64,000 nucleotides of DNA from Bacteroidales bacterium (GCA_017412645.1 JAFPWX010000019.1:62001-126000), one strand, 5' to 3'; counted from the first letter of the stretch, positions 7,570-16,595 are shown. Translations and numbers: made by a program. The notes: generated by a model not told the origin, from the sequence alone.

Positions 7570-8256
7570 CTATTCGTGCACCTTCACGGTGATTATCTTG
7601 ACGGGATTCACCGGACGATCGCGGCCGTCGGTCTGCACCGAGGCGATCTTGTCGATTACCGGAAGGCCCTCGATAACCTCGCCGAACACGGTGTAGGCTC
7701 CGTCGAGCTGGGCGCATGCGCGCTCATCCTGGACGATGTAGAACTGGCTGCCGGACGATTCCTTGTACGGGTTGGCGGCGTCTCCGCGGCGGGCAGCCGC
7801 GAGTGCTCCCTTCTTATGCCTATACTCCTTTACGAACTCCGCCGGAACGGTGTACCCCGGGCCGCCGGTTCCCCATGCCGCCTTCTGGGCTTCGTCCTTG
7901 CTGAGCGGGTCGCCGGCCTGGATCATGAAGCCGTTGATCACGCGGTGAAAGAGCACTCCATTATAAAATCCGGAAAGGGCGAGCTTTACGAAATTATCGC
8001 GGTGTTTCGGGGTGCCAGAGTAGAGCTTTACGGTCATGGTGCCGAGGTTCGTGATGATGTCCAGCACGGGTTCCTCGCTGAGTTCGGAGATAGTCTTTTC
8101 CATTTTGAGGGAGTCTTGGATTGCCTGTGCCGCAGCGATTGAATCCGCCTGTGCCTGGGCTGCGGCCGCCTCGGCTTCGGCTTTTTTCTTATTTCCGCAA
8201 CCGGCTATCAGAAGCGCGGCCACGCAAACGAGAGTGAAGTAAAGATATCTTTTCAT
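7570..8256 (-). CDS. Peptidyl-prolyl cis-trans isomerase (cyclophilin type), lipoprotein
   Basis: A 228-residue protein that would help fold envelope proteins by isomerising proline bonds. It has a lipoprotein signal (LLIAGC, Cys about 20), an Ala/Glu/Lys/Gln-rich linker, then a cyclophilin domain with FHRVINGFMIQAGDP, SGSQFYIV and TVFGEVIEGL. It is likely anchored in the membrane facing the periplasm. ATG 8256 is used because the signal sequence starts there. It is divergent from the flippase gene across a perfect 18-bp palindrome. Confidence 0.9.
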   Translation of the reverse strand: MKRYLYFTLVCVAALLIAGCGNKKKAEAEAAAAQAQADSIAAAQAIQDSLKMEKTISELSEEPVLDIITNLGTMTVKLYSGTPKHRDNFVKLALSGFYNGVLFHRVINGFMIQAGDPLSKDEAQKAAWGTGGPGYTVPAEFVKEYRHKKGALAAARRGDAANPYKESSGSQFYIVQDERACAQLDGAYTVFGEVIEGLPVIDKIASVQTDGRDRPVNPVKIITVKVHE

Positions 8257-8262
8257 AATGCA

Positions 8263-8280
8263 CAAATTTAGCTAAATTTG
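8263..8280. promoter_or_regulatory. Palindromic bidirectional promoter
   Basis: CAAATTTAGCTAAATTTG is a perfect 18-bp palindrome that reads TAAATTTG, a TAnnTTTG -7 element, on both strands. The start codons of the two divergent genes lie 8 bases away on one side and 7 on the other, so both mRNAs would have almost no leader. No convincing -33 TTTG is seen on either side. Confidence 0.6.
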
Positions 8281-8287
8281 CAGATAT

Positions 8288-9802
8288 ATGAATCTCAAAT
8301 CGCTGGCAAAAGACACCGCACTCTACGGACTCAGCTCAATAGTAGGCCGTTTCCTCAATTATCTGCTCGTCCCCGTCTACACGTATTATATAGCGGCGGA
8401 GAGCGGCGGCTACGGCATCGTCACGAACCTCTACGCCTACACGGCGCTGCTGCTGGCCCTCCTCACCTTCGGCATGGAGACCACCCTCTTCCGTTTCGGG
8501 GGCAAGGCAGAGGAAGACGGCAGCATGGTCTACAGCACCACCCTCCGCATGGTGGGCCTGGTGGCGCTGGTGTTCATCGCCGCGGTGCTGGGATTCCTTC
8601 GCCCGATCGCCGGCGGCCTCGGCTACGCGGCGCACCCGGAGTACGTCGGCTGTATGGCCCTCATCGTCGCCCAGGACGCCTTCCAGGCCATCATGTTCAG
8701 CCGTCTCCGTCAGCTCGGCAGGCCGCTGCGCTTCCTGGCGCTCAAGTTCGCCTTCATCATCCCGAATGTCCTGCTCACCCTCTTCCTGTTCATCGGCCTG
8801 CCAAAGTTCTTCCCGGCCCATCCCGGTCTGGAGGCCCTCTGGCAGCAGTATAATTACGGTGTGGGCTTCATCTTCTTCCTGAATCTCTTCTGCACTACGC
8901 TGGTGTCGCTCCTCTTCATCCCGGAGATCCGCGGCATATTCTACGGCTGGGACAGCAAGCTCGCCGGTCGCATGCTTCGCTACACCTGGCCACTGCTACT
9001 TCTCGGCGTGGTTGGCATCCTGAATCAGGTGGCCGACAAAATCCTCTTCCCCAAACTCATTCCGGGCGAAGAGGGCATGGTGCAGCTAGGCATCTACGGC
9101 GCCTGCGTGAAGATAGCGTTGCTGCTGTCGGTGCTCACCCAGGCCTTCCGCTATGCCTACGAGCCCATCGTGTTCGCGGGCGGCCGCGGCAAGGATAATC
9201 CCGAGACCCTTCGCGACGGCATGAAGTATTTCGTGATCTTTGCCCTGCTGGCCTTCCTCGGGGTGATGTTCTACATGCCGCTGCTGCGCTATCTGGTCAC
9301 CAACAGCGCCTACTGGGCCGGCCTCAAGGTGGTGCCCATCGTGATGATGGCGGAGATTTTCATGGGCATTTACTTCAACCTGTCGTTCTGGTACAAGCTC
9401 ACCGACCAGACCATCTGGGGCGCGATCATGAGCGCAGTGAGCGTCGCCGTGATGATAGGGGTGAACGTGGCTTTCGTGCCGCGCTTCGGCTACATGGCCT
9501 GCGCCTGGGGCGGCTTTGCCGGTTATGGCGTGGCGATGTTGCTGAGCTACTTCATCGGCCAGAAAAAGGCGCCGGTGCAGTATGATCTGAAGTCTTTCTT
9601 CACGGCCTTTGGCCTGACGTTAGCGTTGTACGCGGTTTCGGTGTTGCTGCGTCGCCTGCTGGGTCTTTCATATGATTCGCCCCTCGGCTGGAAGACGATA
9701 GCGTTCATGGCCGGCAACACCGTACTGCTGGCGGTCTACGCTCTGTGGGTCTGGCGTGGCCTTCGTCGGCCTGCGAAGGCTGATTCCTCCTCAGAACGCT
9801 AG
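8288..9802 (+). CDS. Polysaccharide flippase (MOP/Wzx-like)
   Basis: 504 residues with 12-14 hydrophobic segments, starting MNLKSLAKDTALYGLSSI, a typical opening of Bacteroidota lipopolysaccharide/oligosaccharide export proteins of the MOP superfamily. It should move lipid-linked glycans across the inner membrane. There is no glycosyltransferase beside it, so the substrate cannot be inferred. The downstream hydrolase begins five bases after its stop. Confidence 0.85.
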   Translation: MNLKSLAKDTALYGLSSIVGRFLNYLLVPVYTYYIAAESGGYGIVTNLYAYTALLLALLTFGMETTLFRFGGKAEEDGSMVYSTTLRMVGLVALVFIAAVLGFLRPIAGGLGYAAHPEYVGCMALIVAQDAFQAIMFSRLRQLGRPLRFLALKFAFIIPNVLLTLFLFIGLPKFFPAHPGLEALWQQYNYGVGFIFFLNLFCTTLVSLLFIPEIRGIFYGWDSKLAGRMLRYTWPLLLLGVVGILNQVADKILFPKLIPGEEGMVQLGIYGACVKIALLLSVLTQAFRYAYEPIVFAGGRGKDNPETLRDGMKYFVIFALLAFLGVMFYMPLLRYLVTNSAYWAGLKVVPIVMMAEIFMGIYFNLSFWYKLTDQTIWGAIMSAVSVAVMIGVNVAFVPRFGYMACAWGGFAGYGVAMLLSYFIGQKKAPVQYDLKSFFTAFGLTLALYAVSVLLRRLLGLSYDSPLGWKTIAFMAGNTVLLAVYALWVWRGLRRPAKADSSSER

Positions 9803-9806
9803 CGCC

Positions 9807-12317
9807 ATGCTGTCCCCGATGATTCCGGTGCTCATTCTCCTTTCCTGGCTCCGCGACGTGGGCGCGTCCGGCGAGCTGTGCAACGTAACCGGCCGCCTTC
9901 CCGGCGAAAAGGTTGAGCTCGACTTCCCCGGCCGCCGGCTCGGAGGCATTGATGCGGACGTCGCCCGAGCCTGCTGCGCTCCGGACGGCACCCCGCCCTG
10001 CTGCGCTCCGGACGGCACCCCTTCCGGCGACAGCAAACTCCGCCTCCTCGCCATCTCCTCCCTTCCCGGACTCTTCGCCCCGACATCCGAGTCCACCGCT
10101 GCCTCCAACCCCGCCACCGCCTCCAATCCCGCCACCGCCTCCAACCCCTCCGGCGCTGGTGTCGCCCCGGCCACATCTCCCGCCACCACCCCCGCGGCCA
10201 TCATCCCGGGCGACCTCATCCTCATCATCGGCCGGAGCGGCGAACTCCTTCACGCCGGCACCGTCACCTCCGACGGCCGCCTGGCGCATATTCCGCTGAA
10301 GGTCTTTTCGTCTTACATGTCCGCCGAAACTGTCGGAGACGTCCCAAAAACAGGGACGTCTCGGTCAAAAATGGCCAAAAATGTCGGCAACGTCCCAAAA
10401 AACGGGACGTCTCGGACACTTGCAAGTATTGCCGCTTGGAGCCAGACACCCCGCCGGGTTTCCGCCCGGAGCGTCGCCGCATATTGCTCGCGCTGGCGTC
10501 GGGCCGCGGGAGTGATGGTCTTGCGCCAGCCCTGGCTGCCATATCACTACACTAAGCGCGAGGTCCTCATCCCGATGCGCGACGGGGTGCGCCTCTACAC
10601 CGCCATCTACGAGCCGCGTGAACTCGCCGCGGCCGCAAGCCCCGCCGGCAGCACCGCCCCGGCCGCAAACCCCGCCGGCATCTCCCCGAAACCCATCGTA
10701 CTTGTACGCAACCCCTATCCCGTGGGAACTTACGGCTACGGCGGCCCCGGGGACCTGTCCGACAAGATCCGCTGCTTCACCGAGCGCGGCTACATTATTG
10801 TCGAGCAGAACGTCCGCGGCACATATATGTCGGAGGGGATCTTTGAGGATTGCCGCCCGCTCGAAGGAGCATCGCCGGCCGCGACCACCGCACCCACCGA
10901 CGAATCCACCGACGCCTACGACACCATCGACTGGCTCATCGCGAACACCCGCAACAACGGCGCCGTCGGCATATATGGGGTGTCCTACCCCGGCTTCTAC
11001 GCCACCTGTGCGGCGATTTGCGGTCATCCGGCCCTCAAAATCGTCTCGCCGCAAGCGCCCGTCACTGACTGGTGGATGGGGGACGACGCCCACCACAACG
11101 GCGCCCTCATGCTGTGCGACATGTACGGCTTCGGCGCGAGCTTCTTCCGTCCGAAGGGCAACCCCACCCCCGATTCGGCCGAATCGCTTTCAGAGATTCC
11201 GGAAGACGCCGACCTCTACACCTGGTTCCGCGGCAAGCCGGTTTCGGATCTGCTGGCCCCGTTCGTCGGAGGCTCCGACGGTGGCGCCAAATCTGCCGGT
11301 TCCACTGGCGCAGCCGTCGCCCCACTCAAAGGCTTCGCCGATATCGTCGCCCATCCGGATTACGACGCTTTCTGGCAGGAGCGCAACCCGCTGCGGCATC
11401 TGAAAAACGTGAAGCCGGCAGTGCTGGTGGTGGGCGGTCTGTACGATGCCGAAGACGCCTGGGGCCCCGAGCACACTCTGGCAGCGCTCCGGCAACAGAA
11501 TCCCGAAACAGATGTCTACGGCGTCTTCGGCCCCTGGACCCACGGCGGCTGGCGGAAAGACCTCGACTTCCTGGAAAGGATAGAAGCCCCCATCTTTGAA
11601 TACTACCTCGAAGGCAAGGGCGGGAAGCCGGCCTGGCGCGACCTGCTGATTCCGACCGGGGAACCTGGCGAAAACTTGACTCCGGGAAAGGAGTTCCTGA
11701 CCGACCAGGACCTCAGGCAGACGAAGACGTCGGCCCGCCGCTTCGCCATCAACCCGGGCCGCTACATCTCCGACCCGGCGAACCCGGTGCCGTATATGGA
11801 AGGAGAATCCACGTGGAGGGATAAAGCTTACATGTGGGGAGATCAGCGTTTTGCATCCGCTCGGCCGGATGTTCTCACGCAGGTGATCGAGGGCGATTTG
11901 AAAGAAGACCGCCTCATTGTGGGTCCAGTGCATATCGACCTGGCTTTCTCCGCCGCTCCCGCCGACACGGCCCCGGCGCTGGACCTCGACCTCGTTGTAA
12001 AACTCATCGACATTGCCCCCGACGGCACCATGTCGCTCGTGCGCGGCGACGTCTGCCCGGCCCGCTGGCGGAAATCTAAAACGTCCCCGGCCCCCCTCAT
12101 ACCTGGCGTCCCGGCCACCCTCTCCTTTGACATTCCCTCCGTCTGCCATCGCTTCGCCGCGGGCCACTCCGTCGCCCTGCAAATCCAGAGCTCCTGGTTC
12201 CCGCTGGTGGCAATGAATCCGCAGACCTTCCTGCAGAACCCCTACACCGCCAGCGCAAAAGACTATCACCCCGTCGAGGTGAAAATCCTCTCGGGGGCGA
12301 TAACTGTCGGACGCTGA
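9807..12317 (+). CDS. CocE/NonD-family hydrolase (X-Pro dipeptidyl-peptidase-like) with inserted repeats
   Basis: 836 residues from ATG 9807. Residues from about 235 form an alpha/beta hydrolase of the CocE/glutaryl-7-ACA acylase/X-Pro peptidase group: YTKREVLIPMRDGVRLYTAI, nucleophile Ser393 in GVSYPG, Asp547 in YDAEDAW, His579 in WTHGGW, then a jelly-roll C-terminus. The first 230 residues are odd: a hydrophobic start, tandem Cys/Pro and Ala-Ser-Asn-Pro repeats, and a palindromic element read in frame (about residues 175-204). Further Ala/Pro stretches interrupt the catalytic domain near 10620-10680 and 10860-10900. The N-terminal part may be a degraded separate gene. The substrate is unknown. 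Confidence 0.75.
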   Translation: MLSPMIPVLILLSWLRDVGASGELCNVTGRLPGEKVELDFPGRRLGGIDADVARACCAPDGTPPCCAPDGTPSGDSKLRLLAISSLPGLFAPTSESTAASNPATASNPATASNPSGAGVAPATSPATTPAAIIPGDLILIIGRSGELLHAGTVTSDGRLAHIPLKVFSSYMSAETVGDVPKTGTSRSKMAKNVGNVPKNGTSRTLASIAAWSQTPRRVSARSVAAYCSRWRRAAGVMVLRQPWLPYHYTKREVLIPMRDGVRLYTAIYEPRELAAAASPAGSTAPAANPAGISPKPIVLVRNPYPVGTYGYGGPGDLSDKIRCFTERGYIIVEQNVRGTYMSEGIFEDCRPLEGASPAATTAPTDESTDAYDTIDWLIANTRNNGAVGIYGVSYPGFYATCAAICGHPALKIVSPQAPVTDWWMGDDAHHNGALMLCDMYGFGASFFRPKGNPTPDSAESLSEIPEDADLYTWFRGKPVSDLLAPFVGGSDGGAKSAGSTGAAVAPLKGFADIVAHPDYDAFWQERNPLRHLKNVKPAVLVVGGLYDAEDAWGPEHTLAALRQQNPETDVYGVFGPWTHGGWRKDLDFLERIEAPIFEYYLEGKGGKPAWRDLLIPTGEPGENLTPGKEFLTDQDLRQTKTSARRFAINPGRYISDPANPVPYMEGESTWRDKAYMWGDQRFASARPDVLTQVIEGDLKEDRLIVGPVHIDLAFSAAPADTAPALDLDLVVKLIDIAPDGTMSLVRGDVCPARWRKSKTSPAPLIPGVPATLSFDIPSVCHRFAAGHSVALQIQSSWFPLVAMNPQTFLQNPYTASAKDYHPVEVKILSGAITVGR
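9969..10021 (+). repeat. Two-copy 27-bp tandem repeat in the CocE gene
   Basis: A 24-base unit beginning CTGCTGCGCTCCGG is repeated exactly with a GCC spacer (starts 9971 and 9998), encoding CCAPDGTP twice. It is a local expansion in frame. Confidence 0.85.
10101..10154 (+). repeat. Three-copy 18-bp tandem repeat in the CocE gene
   Basis: The unit GCCTCCAACCCCGCCACC recurs at 10101, 10119 and 10137 with few changes and encodes Ala-Ser-Asn-Pro-Ala-Thr repeats, probably a disordered linker. Confidence 0.85.
10331..10418. repeat. Double-hairpin palindromic element inside the CocE gene (family GACGTCCC)
   Basis: Two 37-nt hairpins (10331-10367 and 10382-10418) with GACGTCCC/GGGACGTC arms are joined by the core AAAATGGCCAAAAA. 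It is read in frame as about 29 residues, giving two similar peptides (VGDVPKTGTSR and VGNVPKNGTSR). The copy between hydG and hydF at 46611-46699 has the same arms but different loops. Confidence 0.85.
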
Positions 12318-12340
12318 GTCCCTAAACTGAACGTCTAAAA

Positions 12341-13039
12341 TTAGAACGTATACCTCGCTCCAATCTGGAGAGTGGTGAAGCCGACGCGCATGCCGTCGAC
12401 CTTGTAGTCCTTAGCCTGGAGGTCGCTCGCACCGATGCAGGCACGCACGCCAAGGGAGACCTGACCGAGGTTGAAGCCCCAGCCGAGATCGAAGGCAAAA
12501 TGCGCCTTCTTGAAATGATCCGAGTCCTCGGAGGTGTTCTCGGTGTCGGTGGTGTTTGAGTAGCCCGCAGCGATTGTGGTGACTCTACTTCTGGTATAAG
12601 TATCTACATTGCCTACGAGGAATCCAAGTTGCGGACCCGCTTCCACATAGAGGATTTTGTCCAGGATATTGGCCCTGGCTAGGATTGGGATGCGCAGATA
12701 GTTGAGGGGATACTTTGTCCAGGTGGTGGAAAGGATCTGTGCCGAAATACCGCCAACAGTTTCTACCGCCATGCTTTTGGACTCGTCTGAGACCGAGGTG
12801 TGTTCAAAATCTACTTCCGCCACAAGGTTCACGACTCTCCATACTGGCAGTTCCGCATATGCACCCACGGAATACAGGAAGCCACTCTGGAAAGTGTTGT
12901 CATCGTCATAAGAGATGGTTACGGAACCAAGGCCGATGCCGGTCCGCACGCCGAACTTGAGTTCGCTGAAATCGGGCTGTGCCGCCAGCTGCCAAACGCC
13001 GCACAGAAGCAGCGCAAAAACAAATGCTATCTTTTTCAT
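12341..13039 (-). CDS. Outer membrane beta-barrel protein, PorT-like
   Basis: 232 residues with a cleavable signal peptide (ending LAAQ), then alternating hydrophobic strands and the terminal aromatic residue (GARYTF) of small Bacteroidota beta-barrels of the outer membrane beta-barrel group. It is last in a three-gene run with the two lipoproteins upstream (six-base gap), so the three may form an envelope complex. The function is unknown. Confidence 0.75.
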   Translation of the reverse strand: MKKIAFVFALLLCGVWQLAAQPDFSELKFGVRTGIGLGSVTISYDDDNTFQSGFLYSVGAYAELPVWRVVNLVAEVDFEHTSVSDESKSMAVETVGGISAQILSTTWTKYPLNYLRIPILARANILDKILYVEAGPQLGFLVGNVDTYTRSRVTTIAAGYSNTTDTENTSEDSDHFKKAHFAFDLGWGFNLGQVSLGVRACIGASDLQAKDYKVDGMRVGFTTLQIGARYTF

Positions 13040-13045
13040 AATCGA

Positions 13046-13651
13046 TTACTTTTTAGCAAACTGTCCGCCATAAGACCAGTCACCCTCCCACTGGTTGTTA
13101 TCCTTATCCACGCCGTAGCCGACGAATGATATCGTGTACATATCCTTGAGCGGGCCATTGGCGACCATCACGCGACCGTAGTTGAAGACGTAATTGTTCG
13201 CACCGCCCTGGTAGCCATACTTGCCCTGGAAGCACATTCCATTGCCGGGAAACCAGCGGACGGACACCGGGCACTCGGCATTCACGTATGCGGGGTCATT
13301 GATATCGAGGGCATTCGATATATCAGCCACAGCCGAGACATCGCTCAATATCGCGAAATACATGATGTTGATTTCGAGATGGGGCTTCGATTGCGCATCT
13401 TTCCAATTCTTAGCATCACCTTCGCATAGGAGGAAGTGATAAAGAGAGCTGGATTTGTACATAAATGCCGAACCTCCCGTGAAGATACCGTCGATACTGG
13501 TACCAATAGCCCCCGGCGTGCCCTTGATGGCGGTTCTTTCGCTGGTGCCGCTTCCTTTGGAGCCGCCGTCGGCGCTGTCGCCATTGCAGGAAACAAAGGA
13601 GATAAGCAGGCACATAGTCAGCACAATCGCTGAAATAATACGTGTTTTCAT
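13046..13651 (-). CDS. Hypothetical lipoprotein
   Basis: 201 residues. The signal sequence ends in a lipobox (SFVSC, Cys about 22) and a Gly/Ser/Asp-rich linker follows. The mature part has no family I recognise; it is rich in aromatic and Gly residues, as in a beta-sandwich. It lies between the BACON lipoprotein and the PorT-like barrel, 17 and 6 bases from them, so co-expression is likely. Confidence 0.7.
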   Translation of the reverse strand: MKTRIISAIVLTMCLLISFVSCNGDSADGGSKGSGTSERTAIKGTPGAIGTSIDGIFTGGSAFMYKSSSLYHFLLCEGDAKNWKDAQSKPHLEINIMYFAILSDVSAVADISNALDINDPAYVNAECPVSVRWFPGNGMCFQGKYGYQGGANNYVFNYGRVMVANGPLKDMYTISFVGYGVDKDNNQWEGDWSYGGQFAKK

Positions 13652-13668
13652 ATCTATTTGATTCTTGT

Positions 13669-15534
13669 CTATCTGATTCTTGTTGCAACACCGCTGCCGC
13701 TCGCGCTGCAGGTGGCCTGGGCCGCGCCGCTATAGGTGCCGGTTCCGCGCACGGTTACGCTGGCATGGGTGTCGTCGGTCCTGGTTACAGTCATCGACAC
13801 ATTATCGGTAAGGGTGTACGTGGCTCCCATGCCGTCGGAGGCGGTTTGACTGGAGCGGTAATTGAAGACCAGCGTTTTTCCGGAGGCCCTCATGGAGTTC
13901 CAGGGAATATTCGACTTGAAGCCTCCAGCTGCCGCGTCGGTGATCATGAATTCGATATAGTTCAGGCCGCCGCCGTACTCCACGCGGTCAGCATCGCGCC
14001 CGCTCATGCTTATGGAAAGGGTTGGTTTTACGCTCCACGCCGTTCCGTCCCATCCGCTGCCGCTTTGTACTATCGGCACGATCTGCTGCTTCACTTCCGT
14101 GCCGTCGGTGGCCTCAATCATCATGTCGCCATTCCTCTCGGCACTACCCGGCGCAATCTTTATAGTAAGCGTCCTCTTGCCGATTCCGGTAATCGTCACC
14201 CAGCTGGGCTTTTCTGTTACCTCCCAGCTCCAGGTGGACTCGTCCGGCACTGTAACCGTCAGCGACGCGTCTCCTCCTTCCACTCCTACCTTCACGAAGG
14301 CCGGCTCCACCTGGAAGTAATGCGGCATCTGCACAGACACACATGCGTTATAGCTGAGCCCGCTCTCCGTGTACAACCTGGCGCAGATAAGGTAGTTGCC
14401 GCCTCCGCCAATATTGTTAAGCGTCCATTCGAACGGTGCATCCCAGTCAGTATAAGCGGCCACCTCCCTATTGTCCAGATATGCGTGGAACTCTACATAA
14501 TACAAGGCCGAAGGATTGCTCACAAGTGCCGTGGCATCTGCCTTTACCGATACGGATTCGGCGGTCTTATTCACCACTGTAATCGAAGGCTCATACTCCG
14601 GCTTAGCCTTTGCCGCTTGGGCAGTAGCCTTCTTCATCTTGGGAGCGACGTTAATCACCCGCGTCATCCTTTCGTAGATATCGTTCCTGGGGTTCCAGGC
14701 GTCGCCCATCACATGGGCAAAGTTCTGAACCTTATCATACAGATCCATGGCAAAACCGACATCGTCGCTCCCTATCATCTGTACCAGAATATCTTCGATC
14801 TTCACCTCCTTCTGCTTCTCTTTCATGAGCCGTTGTAGCGCTTCCACATCGTCCGCGTAAAGGTTCAACTGTGCCAGCGGAATTACCACATCCTTGAGGT
14901 AGGAGCAGATTTCGCTGGCGCTGCCTCCGAGGTAGCCTCCGAGTTTGTCCCAGCCTGAGCCTATCTCTTCGAACAGTTCGTAGAAGCTTTTGCGTATGGC
15001 GTCTTCCGACTGCCCCCTTGTGGCGACGCCTGCCCTTGTGGTAGACGCCGACAGCCGCACATCGGAGACCATTTCCACGGCGAAGAACGGTTCGCCGGAG
15101 TCGTCATTGCCCTGGTATGAGAGCTGCGCACAGTGGAGGGTGCCGCCGTCGACGGTGGCCGAGAACACCTGCTGCCCCCAGGAGAAGTCGTCCCTGGATC
15201 CGTCAAATTGGGTTATGGTTATGCCTTTGTCGGCGGCGGTTACAAGGTAAATCCTTCTGTTGCGGGTGTCCGCTATCTGGTAGACATCGATTTTCTGCTG
15301 GCCGAATGCGGGATACTCAAACTCCACGCCGCTCCAGTCTCCGCAGTCGAATCCGATTCGGGGATATGAGCTATCCGGGTCTTTGGCGGGTATTATCTTC
15401 ACGATGCGAATCGTGTCGGTAGTACTGTCATCTATTGTCTTAGGCCCCGAAGGAGAGTTTTTGTCCTTGCCGCATGAGAAAAGCAGCAGAGCAACTAGCA
15501 AGGCCGGGATTGAAAGGAGCGAAAATCGTTTCAT
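13669..15534 (-). CDS. BACON-domain lipoprotein
   Basis: 621 residues from ATG 15534, where a lipoprotein signal begins (LLLFSC, Cys about 19); the ORF extends upstream but without a sensible signal. Around residues 400-490 is a BACON-type domain (TWSWEVTEKPSWVTI and a later RNGDMMI), a carbohydrate- or protein-binding Ig-like fold. The segment before it, with YYVEFHAYLDNREV, looks like another Ig-like unit, and the C-terminus suits a beta structure. It is probably an exported surface-associated protein and heads the operon with the next two genes. Confidence 0.7.
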   Translation of the reverse strand: MKRFSLLSIPALLVALLLFSCGKDKNSPSGPKTIDDSTTDTIRIVKIIPAKDPDSSYPRIGFDCGDWSGVEFEYPAFGQQKIDVYQIADTRNRRIYLVTAADKGITITQFDGSRDDFSWGQQVFSATVDGGTLHCAQLSYQGNDDSGEPFFAVEMVSDVRLSASTTRAGVATRGQSEDAIRKSFYELFEEIGSGWDKLGGYLGGSASEICSYLKDVVIPLAQLNLYADDVEALQRLMKEKQKEVKIEDILVQMIGSDDVGFAMDLYDKVQNFAHVMGDAWNPRNDIYERMTRVINVAPKMKKATAQAAKAKPEYEPSITVVNKTAESVSVKADATALVSNPSALYYVEFHAYLDNREVAAYTDWDAPFEWTLNNIGGGGNYLICARLYTESGLSYNACVSVQMPHYFQVEPAFVKVGVEGGDASLTVTVPDESTWSWEVTEKPSWVTITGIGKRTLTIKIAPGSAERNGDMMIEATDGTEVKQQIVPIVQSGSGWDGTAWSVKPTLSISMSGRDADRVEYGGGLNYIEFMITDAAAGGFKSNIPWNSMRASGKTLVFNYRSSQTASDGMGATYTLTDNVSMTVTRTDDTHASVTVRGTGTYSGAAQATCSASGSGVATRIR

Positions 15535-15649
15535 GATAGTATGCTTAATAAGCCTGTTTGGCGCAAAGATAGGCAGTATGGAAGATAATATTGTAGTGAA
15601 TCCCACCACGAGACATATCCTCCTCTGGCTTATCTACACAAAAAATAAG

Positions 15650-15657
15650 TATATTTG
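15650..15657 (+). promoter_or_regulatory. Promoter -7 element (TATATTTG)
   Basis: TATATTTG lies 42 bases before the ATG of the beta-barrel gene and is followed by an A-rich leader. A clear -33 TTTG at the right distance is not seen. Confidence 0.5.
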
Positions 15658-15698
15658 CCCAAATCCAAGGAATATCATAACCAATTCAAATCAATAGA

Positions 15699-16343
15699 AT
15701 GAAAAAATTAATTCTCGTCGCTTTCGCAGCGCTTCTCAGCGTAAGCCTCTCCGCACAGATTTATGTCGGCGGATCCTTCAACTTCAATTCCGTCAACAGT
15801 TCGGACAAGCTCCTCGACACTTCCACGAAGTCCAATGCACTCACCTTCGCCCCCATGGCCGGTTACTATCTGAGTGAGAAGTTTTCGGCGGGCGCCCGTC
15901 TCACCGTCATGACAGCCGCTCCGGCAGCCAACACCTCTGACTTTGGCTTTGGTCTTACACCCTTTGCCCGTTACGAGCTTCTTGCCGCCGGCAACTTCAA
16001 GCTCCTGGCCGAAGGAGGTATCGACTTCTTCACCTACACTTCAAAGGCTGTAACCGCAGGCGTGGGATTCCAGAAAGACACCCAGACCTCGGTCGGCATT
16101 TATGTTGAGCCCGTGCTCACCTATGCCCTGAACGACAAGATTACCCTTGAGGCGGTACTTAACGTCGCGCGTCTCGGCTTCACCAGCACCACCGACAAGG
16201 GCGTATACCACGTGGACAATCCTGCGGGCGACACCACCACCGACGACAGGAGCCGCAGCTCCTTCAACCTCGGCGCTAATGCCGACGACATCTTCGGCGG
16301 CGGTATTGGCACGATCGCAATAGGATTCACCTACAACTTCTAG
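15699..16343 (+). CDS. Outer membrane beta-barrel protein
   Basis: 214 residues with a signal peptide (SVSLSAQ cleavage), strand-like alternation and a C-terminal GFTYNF ending with phenylalanine, the outer membrane insertion signal. It belongs to the general small-porin-like group of Bacteroidota. It has its own promoter and a strong terminator. The function is unknown. Confidence 0.78.
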   Translation: MKKLILVAFAALLSVSLSAQIYVGGSFNFNSVNSSDKLLDTSTKSNALTFAPMAGYYLSEKFSAGARLTVMTAAPAANTSDFGFGLTPFARYELLAAGNFKLLAEGGIDFFTYTSKAVTAGVGFQKDTQTSVGIYVEPVLTYALNDKITLEAVLNVARLGFTSTTDKGVYHVDNPAGDTTTDDRSRSSFNLGANADDIFGGGIGTIAIGFTYNF

Positions 16344-16363
16344 AATCCTCCCCGGACAAAAAA

Positions 16364-16395
16364 TAGAGCGACTCCACTGAGCCGCTCTTTTTTTG
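16364..16395 (+). terminator. Terminator of the beta-barrel gene
   Basis: GAGCG (16366-16370) pairs with CGCTC (16383-16387), with an inner CTC/GAG, and seven T residues follow at 16388-16394. A classical intrinsic terminator. Confidence 0.85.
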
Positions 16396-16461
16396 GCACG
16401 CTGCTTGCAATAATGAAAAATCGAATAGTTTTTTCATAGGTTAATTTAGGTTAGAATTGTG

Positions 16462-16493
16462 AATCGGCCACAGACGGGAGTCAGGGGCCGATT
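16462..16493. repeat. Hairpin in the beta-barrel/secG intergenic region
   Basis: A perfect eight-base stem (AATCGGCC with GGCCGATT), then TTTCATTTTCC. With the secG terminator hairpin 30 bases on, the layout recalls the double-hairpin elements, but the arms differ and the relation is uncertain. Confidence 0.4.
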
Positions 16494-16517
16494 TTCATTT
16501 TCCCCACTCCGGCGCAC

Positions 16518-16545
16518 AAAAAAACCGGCCGCAATCTGCGGTCGG
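16518..16545 (-). terminator. Terminator of the secG operon
   Basis: On the minus strand a nine-base stem (CCGGCCGCA with TGCGGTCGG, one G.U pair) over a three-base loop is followed by seven T residues (A-run at 16518-16524). A second smaller stem (16562-16567 with 16583-16588) lies closer to the secG stop. Confidence 0.75.
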
Positions 16546-16595
16546 CTTTCGTTCTGCTCCGAGCCGGCCCGTTTTGAGCCGCCCGGCTGCATCAG

